This document shows, piece by piece, positions 12,081 to 24,412 of a stretch of 64,000 nucleotides of DNA. Positions within the stretch are counted from its first letter, which is position 1, and each line of letters starts with the position of its first letter. The position numbers and the translations under genes were made by a program. The stretch is from Mucidula mucida (lineage: Eukaryota > Basidiomycota > Agaricomycetes > Agaricales > Physalacriaceae): positions 62,001 to 126,000 of the forward strand of contig JADNYV010000050.1 in NCBI GenBank assembly GCA_015501055.1, read 5' to 3'. The notes under the pieces were generated by a model. The model did no database searches and had not been told where the DNA came from. It saw only the letters and a program-made list of their open reading frames with translations.

Positions 12081-14254
12081 ATGGCACAGGTCTGTATCGC
12101 CCCTTCTGTAACGCATCCTCTTTTGCTGAAGATCGTTGTTCCAGCTTGGGACCACGAGATTGCCTATCCTGATTGTTTGCAAATCCTCCTTTATGACGGG
12201 CCAATTGGATTGACTGCTTATCAGGCAGGTGGCGGACCAGCTGGACTCATTTCCGCTCTCACCCTGTATGCCAACGGCGTACCATTTCGTATCATCGACC
12301 GGCGAGAAACCTTTCATGAGGGCATTCGAGGGACGGCCTTGCAGGTGTGTGGAAACTGCAGCTGGCCTTGAACGCGTTGTATAATGGAGTGCAGCCCAGG
12401 ACCCTCGAATTACTGCAATCGCTGGGGCTTTTGGAAGATGTGAAGGCTATATCGACACCGCCGTACAAGATGACGGTCCATGCAGCTGGGCATGAAATAG
12501 CGAGCGAAGTCAGTTGGGCGGATGAGGCCAACGCCAGTCCTAGTATACCGCACGTGCGTCGTTCTTTGGATTCGTCGATAGTCGTCTGATGATAATTTTC
12601 AGCCTGGACCTATTACAGTGCACCAGTCTGTCTTTGAAGGTGTACTAAGGGACCATTTGAAAAAGAGCGGTGTACAGGTTGAACTGGGCATAGAATTGGT
12701 CGAGCTTAGACAAGGAGATGAGCAGGTCGCGGCGAAGCTCAAAACCAGAGATGGAGAGTCTGAAGAGTCTTACGCATATGTGATAGCTGCAGACGGCGCG
12801 AAAGGTCAGTGCTAACCGCAAAGCTTTCATTCTCATCTCATGTCAAGAAAGGATCGATTCGTTCCCTGCTCGGCATTTCGTTTCTGGGCGAATCGAAAGA
12901 GTCGGACCTGATGTTCACAGCGAATATCAAGTCTACCGATATCGACCGAACTGTACGTCCTTGCGCCATATGGTACTCAACGAGTCACTCATGGTCAGTA
13001 GCATTGGCACCGATGGGGTGTGTTTGGAGAGAAAATGTACCCGTCTTTCGATCACGGATTGTATATGCTTCTAACACCGCACCAGTTTTTTCCTCAAACC
13101 TGTCGTACCTGCGCCGATGTTCCATGTACAGGCCATGGGTGCTAACCTTCCCGATCCTCTACCACAGTCTACGGAGGAAATTCAGGCGATGTTCAATGAT
13201 ATTAGTCAATCGGAGGATATACACTTAACAGATGCAACATGCATATCAGTCTGGAGGTATCGCTGATTGGTTCTCGCATGTGGAACCCAAGTACTAACTG
13301 TATTTCACAGAGCCAACATCCGCATGGCCGATAAGTTTAGAGCTGGACGAGTTTTCTTGGTTGGCGGTACGTGTCCATATCAGATCTGGACCTGAGCAAA
13401 GCTGACTCTGATGAACAGATAGCGCTCATTGTCATTCTCCGGCAGGCGGACAGGGAAGTAACACCGGAATGCTAGATGCAGTAGGTCGTCATTTCAGATT
13501 TTCTCCATCAGAGATTCAAACGCGGTTAAAGGTTAACATATCGTGGAAACTGAGCGCTGTGTTCAAAGGACTAGCACTTCCTACGCTTCTTGATACATAC
13601 GAAGCCGAACGTATGCCAGTCGTTGCGGAAATGCTCAACTTGACGCAACAGCTACATCACTTGGCGTTCAGCCGTATGCCTTCGTCTACCCTCGAGGGGC
13701 GACAAACTGCAGAGCGTTCCAACGATCCTATGTGGCGACCCAAGCATATTTTACAGCTTGGGGTCAACTACCGCTGGAGTCCGATCGTACTCGAAGGAAG
13801 GGAAATAGAGGCCACAGGTCCCGAAAAAAGTCCATACGGAATTGATGGAGCAAAACTGCGAGCGGGCGACCGTGCGCCTGATGCTACCTCCCTACTGGAC
13901 GTGCACACTGGATCCGAAACGACATTGCACTCCCTTGTCTCCGGGGCGAACATTCACACCATCCTTATTTTCGCGGGTCTTGCTTCCATTGATTTTGATG
14001 GCGTTCAAAGCAGGTATTCAAACGTTGCTCGCGTCTTGGCTTTATTTCCATCCAGTGTTGGGCATCAGGGCGCCGTCTTAGATAGGAACGTTCGTGGGGT
14101 TTTGGATTCTGCGAGTACAGCTTATACAGCTTACGAGGTGGATGAGAGGGAGTGCACCTACCTTGTCATCCGGCCAGATGGGTTCATTGGAGCATTTTGC
14201 ACACAGCCAGAGCAGATACAGTCGTATTTTTCCGAGTTTATTCGTTTACCCTAA
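12081..14254 (+). CDS. FAD-dependent aromatic (phenol-hydroxylase-type) monooxygenase A
   Basis: The dinucleotide fold AGGGPAGLISALTLYANG follows a short first exon, then come RGTALQPRTLELLQSLG, DGAKG, HWHRWGVFGEKMYPSF and GDSAHCHSPAGGQGSNTGML. These are the GxGxxG, DG and GD motifs of the PF01494 FAD-binding family. The tail of about 190 residues, ending RPDGFIGAFC, matches the thioredoxin-like C-terminal domain of phenol 2-monooxygenase relatives. Such enzymes use NAD(P)H, FAD and oxygen to hydroxylate phenols, sometimes with loss of a carboxyl group. It is head to tail with a second monooxygenase and near a UbiA prenyltransferase, which suggests the ring of a prenylated benzenoid as substrate (inference). 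At the T-run 13086-13091 the frame must shift by one base to continue as FLKPVVPAPMF; one T fewer would restore it. Exon ends near 12090-12230 are unsure. Confidence 0.82.
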
Positions 14255-14667
14255 CATGTATGAAGGTCAGAGATTAATGAAAGAGATAAATGTAGAACCG
14301 GCAAGTGCCGCGACTTTTTTTTTCGTCCTGCCATGATCATCAAATGCTCCCCCGACTGAACAATCAGAAACTCGGTTGCGGGGCTGTCAGTGTTGGGCAC
14401 GGCGAACAGTGATGGGTGGGCATTGTAATGGACCGTATCTTCTTCTGGCCTTGTCAGTTCTCGAGCGACTCCGACCAACTCCACCTGACCTACTATTCAA
14501 ATGAACCCCAATATCATGCTGATCGGATTGTCGGTTTTCACGCGTGTTCTATGGAGATAACAGACGGGGGGCCAAACCGCCACCTCTTTTGAGCTACCTA
14601 CGTCAAGGCCGGGGTAGTACTTGAGTACAGGTGGGCGCAGAGCAAAATTCGTGTCATCAAACTTCAT
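14255..14667. other. Intergenic region between the two monooxygenase genes
   Basis: No gene seen. It must hold the terminator of monooxygenase A and the promoter of monooxygenase B, both on the plus strand. Confidence 0.5.
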
Positions 14668-17118
14668 ATGCTCATGAGCTCACAGACGCGAGTCGAGGAA
14701 GCTGATGTTCTCATTGTCGGTGCTGGTCCAGCAGGTCTCCTGGCTGCTCTCGCGCTTGGAAAGTATGGAGTCAAGACTGCCATCGTCGATCGCCGGTGAT
14801 TTCGTTCTTTCCAATAAGACTCGATTGAGCTGATGCTTCTGTTGATTAATAGAAAGCTTGGGGAGGTTTATGGGCATGCTGATGGTATACAACCGGGTAC
14901 ACAAGAAATGTGGCATAGTTATGGGTTGAGGGAGAAGTTGTTGCAGGAAGGCAGTCCTTTGATTGCATTTGTACGCTTCGACGCGCTCAAGTAATTTTGC
15001 TTCTTACTGATTTGGCATCAGGGTACATGGATTACGAACCCAAAATCGAATCGCATCGAGGTTTGTTTCTCAATATTAGCGCAGGCGTGATTCTAAAGTT
15101 TTGTAGCGCTTGAATCAAGGACCTGATATCTCGACTGCTGATGCTCGGTTTCCATTTGAAGTTATCATTCCAATTGAACGAATGGAAGGTATTCTCCGCG
15201 AAGCTGCTGAGATATACGGAGTCGAAGTGCAGTACGACCTTACGCCTATCGATATGGATTTCAGAAGGGAGTCTAAGGATGAGTATCCTCTGAAGGTAAT
15301 TTATTGGTTAGGCGCTTGACTGCGCGTCTCACAAAGGCCTCTCTAGGTGTCTTTGGTCCGCGCTGATTCAGTAGAATTGAAGAAGACCATTCAGGCCAAG
15401 TACGTGATTGGCTGTGACGGTAGGTGCCCCTTTTCATCGTCTGCTTTCCGTCTCTAACCTACTCCTGGGCAGGGGCCCGTTCGTGGGTGAGGACTTGTAT
15501 TGGTCTCCAATTAGAAGTCATGGAGAAGGGTTGGTTCTAACCTCTCATTGCCTGCCATCGGTGACTCATTTCTACCGACAGAGGAGGAAGTTGTTACCTG
15601 GGGCGTCCTGGATTTCACGCCGAAAGGAAATTTCCCCGATACAAGAATCAAGAACATCATCTCTACGCCTGTCTGTGGCATGATTGGGGTCAGTCTCGTT
15701 CTTCCTTCAACGTCGTATGGTACTTAGAATGAATGCGTACTAGTGGATCCCACGCCCTAGAGGAACCGCTCGAATATACATACCACTGCCGCCTGGACAT
15801 TCCGCATACACCGAAGAACGACTACTCTCCACTGTTCAGGAGATCGTTTCTCTGGTAACGACTAACTCATCACCGCAACGACAGATCCATTCAAATTTCC
15901 CTTAGGCAGTCAAGCCGTACGTTCTCGAAATAACTGACTGCACATGGATCAGTACGTATACGGGTAAGTGTCACCCACTTCTTCCGCAATGTTGAGTAGG
16001 GTCTAACCGCCCGTAGTCGTCCAGGCAGTGGCTACTAGCTATTCAGTTGACAATCGGGTCTTCATTGCCGGAGATGCATGTGTGTATGCTACTCTTCCTC
16101 ATGAAGTTTTCTCATAATTTACCTTAGGTCATACGCATTCGCCGAAGGCTGGACAGGGCGCTAACGCATCGATGCGTGATACCCATAATTTGGGTCAGTG
16201 CTTCCCCGACCTTGACTCTTACATACTTATATTATCGCAGCGTGGAAATTGGCGTACGTGCTTCGTGGTTGGGCGAAACCCAGTCTGTTATCGACGTATG
16301 ATGACGAACAGCGGGCCTTTGCCCGGGAGCTCATCGCCCTAGACTATGATATTGCACGAGCCTTCCAATTGGGCGGAAATGACAGCAAGTACAAGAGGTA
16401 CCTGATATCTTGGGTTCACGCCGGAGACGCTAACGGCGTCACGTAGGATCTGGAACGACAAAAATCGTTTCTTGAGGTATCTCTCTGTTCCTTCGCCACC
16501 GTTTTCATCTCTCATCCCGCCTAGTGGCATTGGTGTCTTGCACTGTTCTGCCCTTACCCCAACAATCTCGCCGAGCCCCTGCGCTGGTAAATTGATTCCC
16601 GGGGAACGAGTACCACCTACTGGGATACTTCGGCTCTCAGACTGGACACCGCTTAATGTGCAAGACCTCCTGGAATCAGACTGCACGTTCAAGCTTCTCC
16701 TTTTCATCGGGGACATCACTCTGGAAGATGTCCAGACGCGCAGTGAGACTTTCGTTGGCCTCCTTAAGCACCGCCTTGTGGCGCATCCTGGTGGGGAGGA
16801 AATGCTCAAGATCCATGCCATTCTGAGGAACAAGAAGTCGGCGGTGCACTGGACTGATGTTCCCGAAGGTCTGCGTGATCCTCTTGCGTAAGTTATTGGT
16901 ATTTCTCGAAAACGGGCTAACTTTCCGATAGTGTTCATGTTGACGACATTTTGGTACCGACTTATTCAGAGAGATCTGGACTGGGCGCATATGACGACTA
17001 CGGGGTCTGCACTCTCGGTGCGGCCGTACTTGTCCGGCCTGACGCCCACATCTCGATAGTCGTTCCATTGGATACTAATGGAGTTGACATGCTTACTTCG
17101 TTCCTCGACCAATTGTAG
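14668..17118 (+). CDS. FAD-dependent aromatic (phenol 2-monooxygenase-type) monooxygenase B
   Basis: Exon 1 reads to VEEADVLIVGAGPAGLLAAL, a classic GxGxxG FAD fold, ending in VDRR. Later exons give GCDGARSWVR (DG motif), GDASHTHSPKAGQGANASM with DTHNLAWKLAYVLRG (GD motif), and a C-terminal domain with GERVPP, LLLFIGDIT and DDYGVCTLGAAVLVRPDAH. That is the PF07976 (phenol hydroxylase C-terminal) layout, and total length is near the usual 600-650 residues. About eleven short introns are needed. It lies 0.4 kb after monooxygenase A on the same strand and 1.1 kb before the prenyltransferase, so a shared pathway is likely. The reaction is probably ortho- or ipso-hydroxylation of a phenolic or hydroxybenzoate intermediate (inference). 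A second ATG at 14674 is an alternative start. Confidence 0.87.
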
Positions 17119-18211
17119 TAACAACAAGCTACAAGTAATCTACTTCGAACCCCTTCGGCGTTCCTGGCATCCTCGGGCACAGTTCACAGAACGATAGAGT
17201 TGAATCACAAACAGATATTTGATGATTGAGGACGTTTACTACGACTTTGGCATCACCTGTCACCCCATAACTTCATGCATCGACCAAATCTAAAAGACTG
17301 ATGGTGGCGCGATGACGATCACTGTCGAGGAATTGACAGGGTTCTGATTTACAGGGTTCATCGATGCTTTAAGTCGTCTTTCCTCATGCTGCGAACAACG
17401 AGTGCCATGCACGCCCAAGGAACTCGGAGCCACGATTACATCGGCAGGAGGCATTAGCGTTTTCGTCAGGCCCACAAATGAAATCAGAGGAAGCTCGTAA
17501 ATGAAGGGCGCCTCTCACCGCGGCATCAGCTGCAAACTCTATTGTCGTGGAGGTCCCTACTCTAGGGACGGCCGGTTTGCGCACTTGTACGTATACCTGT
17601 AGATGGCACCCGCTTCCTCCTAGACAAAAGGATGTAGGATGCACATCTGTGCGGCCTTGAAGCTTGAAGTCGTAACCCGTGTTGTCTGACTTCACAGACA
17701 GATTCAGATCCATCAAACAATCAGATTCTCAGCGCTAGAGCTTCTCCAATGACACCGGTAATTGTACGCAACTGTGTTTGTATCTTCGATGTACGTATGT
17801 TCTGCGTATCCCAGTGGGGCTATCTGGCTTCCCCATCTGACAGTGCTCAGCATTACTCGCAGGGTTACCCTATGATCGGCACGTCCGATTTTGTGTTCTT
17901 CCTACAATGTCGGGCACTTATTTCATGTGCACGAAGAGCTGGGTAGGCACATGTAGTTGGTTCTAAACAGACGACTGATGAGGTCCGCTACCTTGCGCAG
18001 ATATATTTGTGGAGGCCATCCTGGCCGGAAGGCATCGCACTCCAGGTTTCTCAGGCTGTGTCTTACGCTGGAACGAGTTTTGCCTCGGATCGCAGACGTT
18101 GTTCCTAATGATTCGGATCTTTCCTGTCGGATATGGATCAGATCCACATCGAAGTTGACTCCGGCCAAAAAGCAGGACACGATGCATTTGTCTATGTTAT
18201 CTCCGTCGGAA
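17119..18211. other. Intergenic region between monooxygenase B and the prenyltransferase
   Basis: About 1.1 kb without a supportable gene. Open frames at 17384-17716 (minus) and 17957-18247 (plus) show no familiar motif. The right end is the prenyltransferase promoter. Confidence 0.45.
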
Positions 18212-18219
18212 TATATAAA
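18212..18219 (+). promoter_or_regulatory. Candidate TATA box of the prenyltransferase gene
   Basis: TATATAAA lies 46 bp before the ATG at 18266, in otherwise mixed sequence. The distance would give a short 5' leader. Confidence 0.45.
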
Positions 18220-18265
18220 TGGTTACACTGCTACTTCGCCTCTCTAGATCGCAGCAAACTCTACA

Positions 18266-19543
18266 ATGTCCCCAACTCAGGATAGTCCTCTGCTACCGTC
18301 CGCCGAGAAGATCGCGCCTTCTCGCCGACAAGTTCTCCAGTATTACTTTCAACTGACACGCTTGCATAAGTGGCCGCTGGGAAACGTTCTCATCATCTGG
18401 CCGTGCCGTATGTGCAGTGATGCGGCTCGTTCTTGAACACTGAACGTTACACAGTTTGGGCTATCCAAATGGTCGGATACTCCAACGGGCTTCCTGTGCA
18501 ATCCCTCGCAAGGGAGACGCTGGTCTTCTCGCTTGGGAGTACACTCTTGCATAGTGCTGCGTGTGTCATTAACGACATATGCGATCGTGACTTCGATGCT
18601 CAAGTCGGTGAGTACTGTGATGATGAAATGTCAGGCAGAAAAGCCCTGAAGCCTTTGACCTCTCAGAGAGAACGAAGACTCGACCGTTGGTCACTGGCGC
18701 CGTAAGCCTCCGCGGTGCATGGTTCCTTCTCTTTCTGCTCGTCTCCTCGACTCTCTACCTGCTGTCCTTTGCCAATTCCACTGCGTATGCTTCTCTTGTA
18801 CATTTACTACTATACTTCCTAACTAATTATGTGCGATAAAAGGATACTATGTGGCCTCTTCGGCGTGTTCCCATTACATGCGTTATATCCACTAATGAAG
18901 AGGTGGACCTGGTGGCCGCAAGCTTGGCTTGGTATGTTTTCGCATAACATGCCTGGTTCTTTCAGTTTTCATTTTGATTATCAGGTCTTGCCATGAATTG
19001 GGGCTTCCCAACTGCGTGGCTCTACCTCTCGCCGGACATTTCGAGCTTGAACGCCGTGTACGTTATATTCCCTGGTTTGGTGTGGTAAGTTGGAGTGCCT
19101 CCCAATGTTTTTTCGTCGGCCATCACTGACACCCACCATGTAGTTGGACTATTGTATACGACACGATATATTCCTGCCAAGATAGAAAAGATGACGTGAA
19201 AGCCGGCATAAAATCAACGGGGGTTCTCTTCGGTGACTGGGTTCGAGCGATCCTCGCTCTTTTCTCCACAGCATTTGTGGCCTGCCTCGTAGCCGCGGGA
19301 TTTGTGAATCAACAGGGACTATATTATTTCATCGTATCATGCGCAGGGACCGCTCTTCATCTGACTTGGCAACTCACAACTTGGGACGTCGATAGCGCGA
19401 GGGATTGTGGCGCAAAATTCAAAGTGAGCAGCCGATACCAATGAGGCAGATGATAGGCTAACCTCCCCTCTCAGGCCAATGGCGATGTCCTGGGATTGAT
19501 TGTGTGGGCTGGACTTCTTCTCGATACGTACTACAAGTCGTAG
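18266..19543 (+). CDS. UbiA-family aromatic prenyltransferase
   Basis: Seven or so exons give about 320 residues. The N-terminus has YYFQLTRLHKWPLGNVLI. The first Asp-rich motif is NDICDRDFD (NDxxDxxxD) and the second is DTIYSCQDRKDD (DxxYxxxDxxxD); both bind Mg-diphosphate in UbiA enzymes. Hydrophobic stretches fit the expected multi-helix membrane bundle, and RTKTRPLVTGA follows the first motif as in 4-hydroxybenzoate polyprenyltransferases. Known relatives include mitochondrial COQ2 and fungal secondary-metabolism enzymes that prenylate aromatic acids. The location next to two FAD aromatic monooxygenases, a BBE-type oxidase and P450s argues for the latter role, with an aromatic acid acceptor and a C5-C15 prenyl diphosphate donor (inference). 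Both catalytic motifs are intact. Confidence 0.93.
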
Positions 19544-19825
19544 CTGTAATTATATGTAACACAAAGATATTCACCACATACTTATGACCAGTGCTCTTTT
19601 GACGCTAGGACTCCCTGAGAGATCTCATCAATACTAGAAACTACAGGACCTTCTTCAGTTTATCGAGATCCCCATTAATACAGTATAACATAGCCTTGGC
19701 GTGGCGGCGCGCTCATCATAGCCTTCGCAGCTTTGGTTTCGCAACCTCCGTGCTCTTTCTTCCCTGAATCACACTTCAATGCTCATAGTAGAATCATGGG
19801 TTTTCCCAGGGGCGAACTGCATGAA

Positions 19826-21729
19826 CTAGAATGCAAAATCAGAAGGTAGTTCTTGGTACAGAGGGGCACCGACTCCTGAGTTCTGTGTTCTCCGGGTGCT
19901 GGAAGAGTTCGTCTGCGGCTCGCTACCGCCCGACAGATCGCCAGTACTGAGATGAAACGTAGATGTCGGTTCCGTGCTGTGGTTTCCCCGCATTATTTTC
20001 CGGACGTTGAGGCTTGAAATGCGCTGTTAACAACACGAGATCCACGGGAGTAGAGGAGAATCTCACGATGCGAGCACGGAGTTGGAGAAAAGCTGTAAAT
20101 CCTGATTAGATCGCCGGTTTGGACTCGAAGAAAGTAGGACCGAGTAGGTACCTTTCCCAATATGAAGTGGAATACAACCCAGATGAGTTTGTGAGGATAA
20201 ACAAAGAACTGACGTGGACGCTCGTCACAAGCCGCTGACATCGGAGAAGAAGCGGACGTACCACAACTGTGTAGACAATTTGCACAATGCTATACTTCGC
20301 TCAGCTACGTGAACATTCCAGGTGGAGTTTCATGTCGACGCACCTCATGATAACTCCACGAGAGGCGGCGAATATGATAAGGCGGCTAAGACTGCGATCC
20401 GTCCTAAGAGAGCGCTGTTGAGTAGCGCGAATTGCCGTCAAGCTTTCACTAACCGTCGAGAAAATCCCAGCTGGCCGGATCTGAAGACATAACACATCAT
20501 AACCATGATCAGAATTTCGACCAGCGTTGACACGACTTTCTGTGCCAGTGTAACATGCTTCAACAATGTAGTGCGTGAGTGCGGAGGGCGAAAAACAAAC
20601 CGTTTCCACCTACGTTGATATCCGGCGAGACCACCGCATTGAGATCGAAACTAACAATATGACATGAGTATTCGCAGCTCGAGAAGGAATTCGAACATAC
20701 ACCAAACCCGTGATGGCTATCGCGGGGAGAACTCAGTCGAAAGCAGAACGCATGCCGGGGGCACATACCTAAGCCCAAACCTGTCCACAAGCCACTACGT
20801 CAGAGCCCGCTCTCCTCACAAATGTTCAAGTTTACCCCAAGCAGAAACCGCAAGAAAGACCTAAACAAACATAAGCGATGAATTGCTGCGGAGCTGGTGG
20901 AGAAACGAACCAATGGCAGGGAGACATACAAGTTACGACCCATCACTAGAATAGGTCAGTGGCTGAACACGAATGCGGCGGATCAATCGCTACCGATGTA
21001 AATCTTCTCGATGAAGAAACTGGGGAGGAGTAATCAGCCGAAGTTCAACATTCCATGGTGACTGTTAGCACGTACAGATTGGCCACAAACGCAGTAGTAT
21101 ACTACAAACAAGAATTAGGATGACATTGACGTTGCTTGAGGCAATACCATACCGTAAAGCCTGGTTCAAGCTTCCGCCGTTCGTTAGTCGGTCCCAAAAC
21201 AACACATTGGTTGTCGGAATTTACCTTCAAGGCCCTTTAAGGAGGTTGGTCAGAATGAAGCGACGTTTCTTAGGAGCAGTCCATACCAGATCGGATTGAG
21301 GAGTGCTTCTGGTCCTGCCCTATACTGAAGAACAAAGTAATACCACGTCGTGTATAGCTCCAAGATCCACGACATTGTGTCCATAACACTTTGAGAGCCT
21401 TGTCAGCGCGTGCTACAACCCGACAGCGCGTATGTTCCCACCACAAGAAGATCACCTGAGAGTGAAGTCAAAGTCGTTCAATCAGAGTAGCGATGCGAAA
21501 GATGACGACGCACTGTTACAAGAGTCCATCCTTGTTCCTGTTTGTACTTGCTCAAGTACATTCCAGTTTGCAAGAGAGTGATACCGTAGAACCTGATCAA
21601 ATTTGGATTCAATACATGCTCGACCCTGGAGAGAAAAGCGACGCACACGCTTCCCAAAATCGTCGCGATCACGAACTGCCCGAATGTATCTCGAATATCA
21701 AGCGGAATCTCGGCCGCGGGGGTCGACAT
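19826..21729 (-). CDS. Seven-helix membrane protein, DUF6534 type
   Basis: The first exon reads MSTPAAEIPLDIRDTFGQFV followed by a helix. Later exons give YGITLLQTGMYL, DTMSWILELYTTWYYFVLQY, VxSFFIEKIYI, a TDRSLSRLIIFAASRG segment, HFILGK and SLNVRKIMRG, ending PLYQELPSDFAF. That order is the signature of the Agaricomycete DUF6534 family, a large set of orphan heptahelical membrane proteins of unknown function. The tail after helix 7 is Ser/Thr-rich and cytosolic by the usual topology. It is convergent with the prenyltransferase gene. Exon joins between 20000 and 21400 are approximate. An upstream in-frame ATG at 21819 is possible. Confidence 0.7.
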
Positions 21730-22439
21730 CTTGGAGGCTGGAAAACGAGAACGATTGTCCTGACGCAGGGAGAGGTGGGCGTAGCGCTCTAAAGATTCCC
21801 TGTTTATGTCATGTTCCATTGTGCGAAGACCCGGTCCAAAGGGTTTATCACTCCTGGTGTTGATGGCAGGCTATCATGATAGCGAACACGGAGATTTCTC
21901 AGAAGCTGCTCGAAGCCATCAAAGAGTTCATCACAGATGGTAGGCGCGGAAAATGCAGAAGGCAATGGCAGCACTCCAGCGTGCCTGACATCTACAAGGA
22001 AGCCTAATGTAAGATGAGAACGAACTTCTCATAAGCCGTGCTTTGGCCGTGGTCGGTGATGATAGAAGAAAGGGCTGGAAGGACATGGGAACGTCAAGAA
22101 ACGCTGGTCCTTACGGCCTCATGCACGCTCTTGACCTGGGTCTCATCAGCCCCATGTTCCTGTTGGGAACTTTTGCTGCTCCGACGAGCTCGTGCGTCCT
22201 TCTTCGCCTCTGATTGGAACCTTAAATCCATAAGTCAAACCTCATTTAGTTGTTCGGCTCGTACAAACTCATCACTGTCCCGAGCTGTGAAGCACTGGTC
22301 ATAGTATACAAGCAGAATCTCTCGAGAATCCAGGACGTATCATAGATTCGCAGACACCTCATCTGTCGTCTACATGTTGCTAAAGGAAAACGGGCCGGAC
22401 AGGTCCGATGATGAAAGGGAGATGCGCGTGGGTCAAGAA
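21730..22439. other. Intergenic region
   Basis: About 0.7 kb between two minus-strand genes. It presumably holds the promoter of the DUF6534 gene; no gene is supported. Confidence 0.45.
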
Positions 22440-24412
22440 CTAAAACTTGAACCCACCACAAAGACTCATGAGGTTGCTTGGGTCGTAGCGTCGCTTGATC
22501 CGGCGCAATCGTGGTAAGTGACCACCGTACATTTTCTCCAATGGAGTGTCCGCAGGCGAAATGTTAGAGTACATGGAGACTCCGCTCAAGTCTTGCTTCT
22601 GAGAAATCGCATGCTGAGCGAGACGGTCGCCGCTATCCTCCATCGCACCCAATATGGTTTTATCATCAGCCGCATCATTCCACAAAGCCCAGCCGTTAAC
22701 AGGTTGCTGCCGAACCGAGCGATTAGCAGGCCAAGCGGATTCTGGCCCATGCTCCAGGAAGTCAGGAAGATTGTGCCATATCATGTACATCACGAACGAC
22801 GCCGACAAGGATGTGGCGGTTGCGCCGAGAGTCTATATAATTGTAAGCCCGCAGCAGGATAAAACTGGCAGAGCATGTACCTGCGTTTCTTCGGCTAATG
22901 CATCAAGCATGGATACGGTAAGCGCTTGTACCGGAGAATCGTCGAATGCGAAACTTGAGCGGTGCTTTGAGATAAAATTCAGACGTGTAGGACTCGAGCT
23001 CACCGTGTCCCAAAAGCCTGTGGGCTCCCCAGAGTCAGAACAGTCGTGAAGTTCATTACTGAAGGCGTCCCAGCCAGCCCAGGGATGGACAAAATCTCGT
23101 CGAAGACACCAGACGGCGGGGTGGGTCCATTGTAGAACACAGTCGTCTCAAAGCTGAGCTAACAAGAACTCAGTTGCAACATATGCGTCCAGACGAGGAA
23201 AGCAGACCGAGGAGTTTTGATAGCGATACTGAACAATGAGGTTGGCTTTGGGGTCTTGAGTTGCGGAAAAGAAGTTCGCGATGGCGGCGTTGAAAGGCTC
23301 GACAGATGATCCAGGTATTAGTAGTTCCCCGGCCTGTCAAGATACTAATGTCAGAGCGGTGTAGCGGAGCTAATTGGGCCATTACCCAAACTTCGCCCTG
23401 TGGATATGTCTTGAGGGTAAAACTGGTGACTATACCCTATCCAGAACGTTAGACGTATCGAGAGGTTTGAGAGAGACGTTGACAGACAAAGTTATTGAAG
23501 CCACCCTGACGACAGATGAGCAACGATAACACTAGTGCAACAATCACACATACTTTGAGCGCGAAAAATAGATCCTTATCGTCCTCCGTAACGGAAGTCA
23601 CCGTTCCATTTGGTAACACAAGGTTAAAGGCAACCACACTATCAATCGTTTCCCCATATTGGTTGGAGAGATAATTAACGCCTGTGAAGAACATGCGTTA
23701 GCGTCTTTCTCATGTCAGGATCCGTCAAAGTACCTCCTCCAAGAATAAAACCCGAAATACCGACTCCAAGGGCTCTAGAGCCCAGTGCATTTCGATTTAA
23801 TGGCACCAATAGGTTATAAATGTCATCCCAAACAAGACCAGCTCCAGCCGTCACATATGTTGTAGATTCGTCGTATAGAAGTTCTGTGAATCGAGACATG
23901 GCAATTTGAACGCCGCGCGTCGAGGAAAAGCCTAGATTGGATGTGTGGCCACCGCCCTTGACCTGTGGGGGGCGTTAGTTGGATTCAACGAGGTACGCGA
24001 GATGAACGTCTGACAGCGAAAGGGGGTCGGTATTTGCTCAGTGCCTGAAGCTGTTCATGGACGTGAATGGAAAAACATTTAATTCCCAAGTTATGGTCCG
24101 TACAATGAGAGACACGTCCTCGTCCGTCCCGGGCTCGACTGAACAAGTGGAGTTTTGCGTGCTAGAAACCATGAAGTGCGCGTTGTCGGCAGTGTACTCT
24201 TCAGAGCCTAGTATGCACCAAGTACGTCAACGATATCGCAGAGACGACATGTCCATACCAGGATAATACACCCCAGAAGCTGATGATACAGACTTGGCGA
24301 TCTTACGACACGCGGAGAGCGCAGGAGATACGTCGCCAGAGGCATAGACGCTATACGTTGAGGCCAGAAACGCCGATACGAGGCCCGACCACCAAGTTCC
24401 AAGGAGTAGCAT
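22440..24412 (-). CDS. FAD-linked oxidoreductase, berberine-bridge-enzyme type
   Basis: The N-terminus MLLLGTWWSGLVSAFLAS looks like a signal peptide, so the enzyme is probably secreted or in the secretory pathway. Then come SACRKIAKSVSSASGVYYPG and the FAD-binding core VKGGGHTSNLGFSSTRGVQI with SRFTELLYDE, GAGLVWDDIY and GVGISGFILGGG, then NQYGETIDSVVAFNLVLPNG and GGFNNFGIVTSFTLKTYP. The BBE motif at the end is RRIKRRYDPSNLMSLCGGF. The order matches PF01565 plus PF08031 and length is near the family's 480-500 residues. These enzymes oxidise alcohols, sugars or amines with oxygen, and in fungal clusters they often carry out oxidative cyclisations or alcohol-to-aldehyde steps. It lies between the prenyltransferase and a P450, so a tailoring role is plausible (inference). 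Confidence 0.85.

Noticed and set aside
17384..17716. A 110-codon minus-strand frame between monooxygenase B and UbiA
   Set aside because: No motif, no splice partner, and the neighbouring intergenic DNA has similar chance frames.
21478..22304. Plus-strand frames over the first exon of the DUF6534 gene and the adjacent gap
   Set aside because: They are shadows of, or lie next to, a minus-strand gene with clear membrane helices.
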